Part shown: positions 60,698-64,000 of the stretch, one piece after another
Numbering within the stretch: position 1 is the stretch's first letter
Layout of the letters: each line of letters starts with the position of its first letter
Origin: CAKZNE01 sp002695025
Lineage (GTDB): Bacteria > Bacteroidota > Bacteroidia > Flavobacteriales > Schleiferiaceae
Assembly (NCBI GenBank): GCA_913043285.1
Contig: CAJWML010000001.1
Location: 434,001 to 498,000, forward strand
Direction: 5' to 3'
DNA length: 64,000 bases
Notes under the pieces: generated by a model
The model's database searches: none
What the model was told of the DNA's origin: nothing
The model's input: only the letters and a program-made list of their open reading frames with translations
Position numbers and translations under genes: made by a program

Positions 60698-62386
60698 TTA
60701 AAATTTAACCTGGGTAGTGAGTTCTTTTCCATTTCGCATATAACGCAGCTCTACTTCATCGCCTTTTTTGAAAGCACCCAGTGCCCGCATATAGCTCATC
60801 ATATCCTCTACTTTGAAATCTCCCATTTGCACCACCACATCACCGGCTTTCAACCCGGCTTTTGAAGCGGGTTTACCATCTGTTACACCATCAATGCGCA
60901 TCCCTTTATCGCTGTACATATAGTCTGGCAACACTCCCAGGGTAACCGTAAAGCGGGGTGCGGCTTCACTTTCTTCTTTGGTTTGGGTGTAGGGCAGTTC
61001 TTCTACCTGCTCCAACTGGTAAATGAGGTTGAGTATGTACTCTAGCACCTGCACCTCTCCGCGCACATTGATCTTTTCAAAATCATCGGAAGGTTTGTGG
61101 TAATCCTCATGGGTGCCGGTAAAGAAATGCAGCACGGGCATTTTCTGGAAGTAAAAGCTGGTATGATCTGACGGGCCCACGCCACTCTCCGAGGTCTTGA
61201 AATGCAGCTCGGAACAATCTGTTTCGCGCACCAGGTCCGGCCAAACAGGTGAAGTGCCCACTCCATTCACGGCCAGGGTGTTTTCTTCCAGGCGGCCGAT
61301 CATATCCATATTGAGCATACACTTCATATTGCTGGTAGGAATAGGGGCATGTTTTACAAAGAAGGAGGATCCGAGCAGCCCCATCTCTTCGCCACTAAAG
61401 GCCAGAAACAGGTAGTTGTGGCGGGAAAACTCCTTTTTACGCCTGGCGATGTTGCGCGCCAGTTCCAACAATCCGGCCGTTCCACTGGCATTGTCGTCAG
61501 CTCCGTTGTGGATCTGTACTTCCTCGCCCCGGTACAGGGACGAACTGCCGCCAAAACCCAGGTGATCATAATGCGCCCCGATAACTATCGTGGGCAGACC
61601 GTCACCATTCTCCACATAACCCATCACGTTGTAGGCCTGTACTTTTTCCTCTTTCAGTGCGGTCTTCATTTCCACCTTTACACCGCCCTTTAATTCCCGG
61701 GCCAAGGCCTCGTCCTGAACAAATATCACCGGGATATCACGGCTTTTGAGGTTCCGGTAGTTATGACGGGGGTCGCTGGTGCCTTCTTCCAGGTTTACAA
61801 ACACTACAGCTGCTGCTCCCTTTTCCCGGGCCAGGTCCACCCGGGTACCCAGGTCATGGTACTTCAGGTATTCCGAATGCGGGTGGATACCATCGGGTGA
61901 TGAGATGTCCATCACCACTATTTTACCCGCCACCTTTTTAAGGTCCGCATAGTCATTCCAATCTTTTTCCGGGGCCACAATACCATAACCGGCATACACC
62001 GTTTTTCCACTGGCCTCACCCTTAACCGCAGAATACGCCAACGGAAAATAATCAAAGGGTAGTGAGCGGTCCTCGTTTTCCACGGTCAAGGCATTGCCCT
62101 CTTTGGGGAAGGAAATATGGGTGGTTATTTCAAAGGTCTGGCGGGCTTCTGTTTCGTTGATCATCGGTGAAATACCGGCCTCGCTAAACGCCAGGGCAAT
62201 ATAGTCTGCCGCTTTATCCGCTCCCTCACTACCGGGCTCCCGCCCTTCCAGGTCATCAGAAGCCAAAAAGCTGATGTCCGCACTTACCCGTTTTGCCGCG
62301 TCCGGTAAAAGCTGGATACAAGGTTTTTGGGCCACGCACCATCCGCTTAGGAACAGTCCGAAAGTGAGCATAGTATGTTTGATCAT
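60698..62386 (-). CDS. M28-family metallopeptidase with PA and PDZ domains
   Basis: The ATG at 62386 (MIKHTMLTFGLFLSGWCVAQ) gives a signal peptide; a longer reading has no signal. The ~562-residue protein has a PA-like insert (~100-240; VYAGYGIVAPEKDW) and an M28 di-zinc core: GAHYDHLG, NGADDNASGTAGL, SGEEMGLLGS, LNMDMIGR and SDHTSFY supply the zinc-binding and catalytic residues. A C-terminal PDZ domain begins near GVTDGKPASKAGLKAGDVVV (~500). Likely a secreted or periplasmic aminopeptidase. Ends 16 bases before gpsA. Confidence 0.9.
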   Translation of the reverse strand: MIKHTMLTFGLFLSGWCVAQKPCIQLLPDAAKRVSADISFLASDDLEGREPGSEGADKAADYIALAFSEAGISPMINETEARQTFEITTHISFPKEGNALTVENEDRSLPFDYFPLAYSAVKGEASGKTVYAGYGIVAPEKDWNDYADLKKVAGKIVVMDISSPDGIHPHSEYLKYHDLGTRVDLAREKGAAAVVFVNLEEGTSDPRHNYRNLKSRDIPVIFVQDEALARELKGGVKVEMKTALKEEKVQAYNVMGYVENGDGLPTIVIGAHYDHLGFGGSSSLYRGEEVQIHNGADDNASGTAGLLELARNIARRKKEFSRHNYLFLAFSGEEMGLLGSSFFVKHAPIPTSNMKCMLNMDMIGRLEENTLAVNGVGTSPVWPDLVRETDCSELHFKTSESGVGPSDHTSFYFQKMPVLHFFTGTHEDYHKPSDDFEKINVRGEVQVLEYILNLIYQLEQVEELPYTQTKEESEAAPRFTVTLGVLPDYMYSDKGMRIDGVTDGKPASKAGLKAGDVVVQMGDFKVEDMMSYMRALGAFKKGDEVELRYMRNGKELTTQVKF

Positions 62387-62410
62387 GGAGCAATTGGTTT
62401 TATAAGGAGC

Positions 62411-62418
62411 CAAAGATA
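62411..62418 (-). promoter_or_regulatory. Bacteroidota -7 promoter box on minus strand (TATCTTTG)
   Basis: The reverse complement reads TATCTTTG, an exact TAnnTTTG, 25 bases before the ATG of the M28 peptidase at 62386. No clear -33 TTTG. Confidence 0.5.
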
Positions 62419-62524
62419 ACAAGTTGGCCGGGTTGAAAAGTTTAATTACTCCGTTGAGAACTATTCCCGTTCAATAAAGTGGGTATAGCAGGCGTTCCTA
62501 CCTTTATCCCAAATTTCAGGGCCT

Positions 62525-63988
62525 TTGGCATCGCTTAAAAAATTAGCCTCACAAACCGCTATCTACGGGCTGAGCAGTATCCTGGGGCGTCTGCTCAATT
62601 TTGTGTTGACACCGCTCCATACCCAGGCTCTTCCTAAAGAAGAGTACGGCCAGAATACCGATATCTACTCGATGATCGCCTTCCTGATGGTGATCCTCAC
62701 CTTTGGGATGGAAACCGCCTTTTTCCGCTTTTACAGCGATAAGCGTTTTACCCATCGCGAGGTTTTCAGTGCTACCACTGGCCTTACCAGCATCCTGAGC
62801 ATTCCCTTTGTTATCCTCGTTTTTCTCTTCCTGGGGCCGCTTGCTGACTTTCTGCAATATGGCCACAACCCGGAGTTTGTAATGTGGATGGCTTTGATCG
62901 TGGCCTCCGAGGCTATTGCTGCTGTGCCCTTTGCCAAGCTCCGCGCGGAGAACCGCCCTATAAAATTCGTGATCGTACGTATTTCAACCACCGGCTCCAT
63001 CGTGATCCTTAACGTGCTGTTCTTCTGGCTTTTTCCTTATATGTACCGGGAAGGTATTGCGCCTGGCCTTACCGACCTTGTGTATGACCCGAAGCTGGGC
63101 GTGGCCTATATTTTTATCGCCAACCTGATCGGCAACGGCCTGATGATGCTCATGTTCCTCCCGGACCTCCTGAAGATCAACTGGTCCCTGAACCGTGCCC
63201 TTTTCCGGGAAATGACCATCTATTCCGCACCACTGGTAATAGGCGGGCTGGCCGGTATTGCCAATGAAATGGCCAACCGCCAGTTCCTGAAATACCTCCT
63301 CCCCGAGGGTGAGAACTTTGAGGCCCTGGGTATCTTTGGCGCTAACATCAAGATCGCCACCTTTATGATGCTCTTCATTCAGGCTTTCCGCTTTGCGGCA
63401 GAGCCCTTTTTCTTTTCCGGGGAAGGCGATTTTAAGGACAAAATGGCTAAAGTGCTGCGCTATTTTGTGGCGATTCAGGCTTTTATATTCGTGGGCCTGG
63501 TGTGTTTCCTGGAGATCATCAAGCAAACCCACTTCATTGACGAAAAATATTGGGAAGGCCTTACCATTGTGCCCGTACTCATCTTTGCCAACCTCTTATT
63601 GGGTATCAATTTCAACCTCAACATCTGGTATAAGATCAAGAGCCTTACCCGTATGGGCGTTTACATTACCTTTATGGGATTGTTCTTTACCATAGCCAGC
63701 AACTTTATACTGGTTCCCACCTACGGTTATGTAGGTGCGGCCTGGTCTACCCTTATCAGTTATGCGTCCATGACTGTATTCTCGTATTACCTCAACCAGA
63801 AATACGACCGCACCGAGTACCCGGTACGCTCTATAGGGCTTAATCTGCTGGTAGCCGTGGTATTGGCAGGCCTCAGTTTTTACGTATTCCACTCTGAACT
63901 TTTACCTTCCCTGCTTTGCTTTATTGTATACCTTGTATTTGCCTGGTTCACGAACGGAAAAACCATTTTAAAAGCATTCAGAAAATGA
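62525..63988 (+). CDS. polysaccharide flippase (Wzx/MOP-like)
   Basis: The 487-residue integral membrane protein has ~14 predicted helices in the MOP exporter pattern. The N-terminus MASLKKLASQTAIYGLSSIL with GRLLNFVLTPLHTQ is typical of polysaccharide biosynthesis flippases, which move lipid-linked oligosaccharides to the periplasmic face. The start is TTG at 62525, because the next in-frame ATG lies ~40 residues inside the conserved first helices. The last base triplets overlap the next gene (ATGA). Substrate unknown. Confidence 0.85.
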   Translation: MASLKKLASQTAIYGLSSILGRLLNFVLTPLHTQALPKEEYGQNTDIYSMIAFLMVILTFGMETAFFRFYSDKRFTHREVFSATTGLTSILSIPFVILVFLFLGPLADFLQYGHNPEFVMWMALIVASEAIAAVPFAKLRAENRPIKFVIVRISTTGSIVILNVLFFWLFPYMYREGIAPGLTDLVYDPKLGVAYIFIANLIGNGLMMLMFLPDLLKINWSLNRALFREMTIYSAPLVIGGLAGIANEMANRQFLKYLLPEGENFEALGIFGANIKIATFMMLFIQAFRFAAEPFFFSGEGDFKDKMAKVLRYFVAIQAFIFVGLVCFLEIIKQTHFIDEKYWEGLTIVPVLIFANLLLGINFNLNIWYKIKSLTRMGVYITFMGLFFTIASNFILVPTYGYVGAAWSTLISYASMTVFSYYLNQKYDRTEYPVRSIGLNLLVAVVLAGLSFYVFHSELLPSLLCFIVYLVFAWFTNGKTILKAFRK

Positions 63989-64000
63989 TCAACCACCTTA
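63985..64000 (+). CDS. start of next gene, truncated by window end
   Basis: ATG at 63985 overlaps the flippase stop (ATGA) and opens MINHL before the window ends. Translational coupling suggests a real gene, but five codons allow no identification. Confidence 0.4.

Noticed and set aside
1..64000. tRNA, rRNA, riboswitch and integrase genes
   Set aside because: None was recognised by eye on either strand; a covariance-model scan would be needed to exclude small RNAs.

Overview
The window is a chromosomal segment of a Bacteroidota bacterium, most likely from the Flavobacteriales/Cytophagales side. Support comes from at least five secreted proteins with type IX secretion (T9SS) C-terminal sorting domains, several exact TAnnTTTG promoter boxes, almost no Shine-Dalgarno sequences, an ileS / DksA-like / lspA gene order, GT3-type glycogen synthase, and SBBP-, WG-repeat and TPR-HTH proteins typical of the phylum. 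No rRNA, tRNA, CRISPR array, transposase or integrase was found.

Layout. 1-12 kb is a surface-protein region. It holds two copies of a module made of a large T9SS cargo followed by a ~60-residue exported protein with a PEDPxAPTPFGF core, a sialidase-like T9SS protein, a seven-repeat SBBP T9SS protein, and two membrane-anchored TPR proteins with C-terminal HTH domains, each just upstream of a large T9SS cargo. 12-27 kb is mostly housekeeping: ileS with a swapped GIHH signature motif, a cysteine-poor DksA-like protein, lspA, a PadR/membrane-protein pair under an operator-promoter overlap, a phosphoglucose/phosphomannose isomerase, lipB, a serine hydrolase, a VOC protein, a Nudix hydrolase, uvrC, a patatin-barrel protein, a Crp-family regulator and an SRPBCC protein. 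27.7-36.4 kb is a glycogen/alpha-glucan cluster: eukaryote-like GT3 synthase, GH31, GT4, a GH57-like protein lacking catalytic residues, and a eukaryote-like branching enzyme. 36.6-40.5 kb holds a membrane protein, a WG-repeat protein and a PIN-domain toxin-antitoxin pair with a palindromic operator. 40.9-46.6 kb is a six-gene overlapping operon (TetR, LolA-like protein, two FtsX-type permeases, an ATPase, an outer-membrane barrel) that spans the envelope.

46.6-51.9 kb is the accessory part: interspersed repeats, then a short cassette array whose ORFs are separated by integron attC-like sites with no integrase in view, then an FKBP lipoprotein broken by a one-base shift in a T6 run. 51.9-64 kb contains a propeller lipoprotein, a TspO-like protein, a DUF2071 protein, another T9SS protein, a bacterial iodotyrosine-dehalogenase-like flavoprotein with all three substrate-ligand residues, an AsmA-like protein, gpsA, an M28 peptidase with a PDZ domain, and a flippase.

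The strongest candidates for something new are the repeated T9SS-cargo/small-protein modules with their TPR-HTH regulators, the attC-like cassette cluster, and the PadR operator lying between the -33 and -7 elements of an apparently leaderless promoter.
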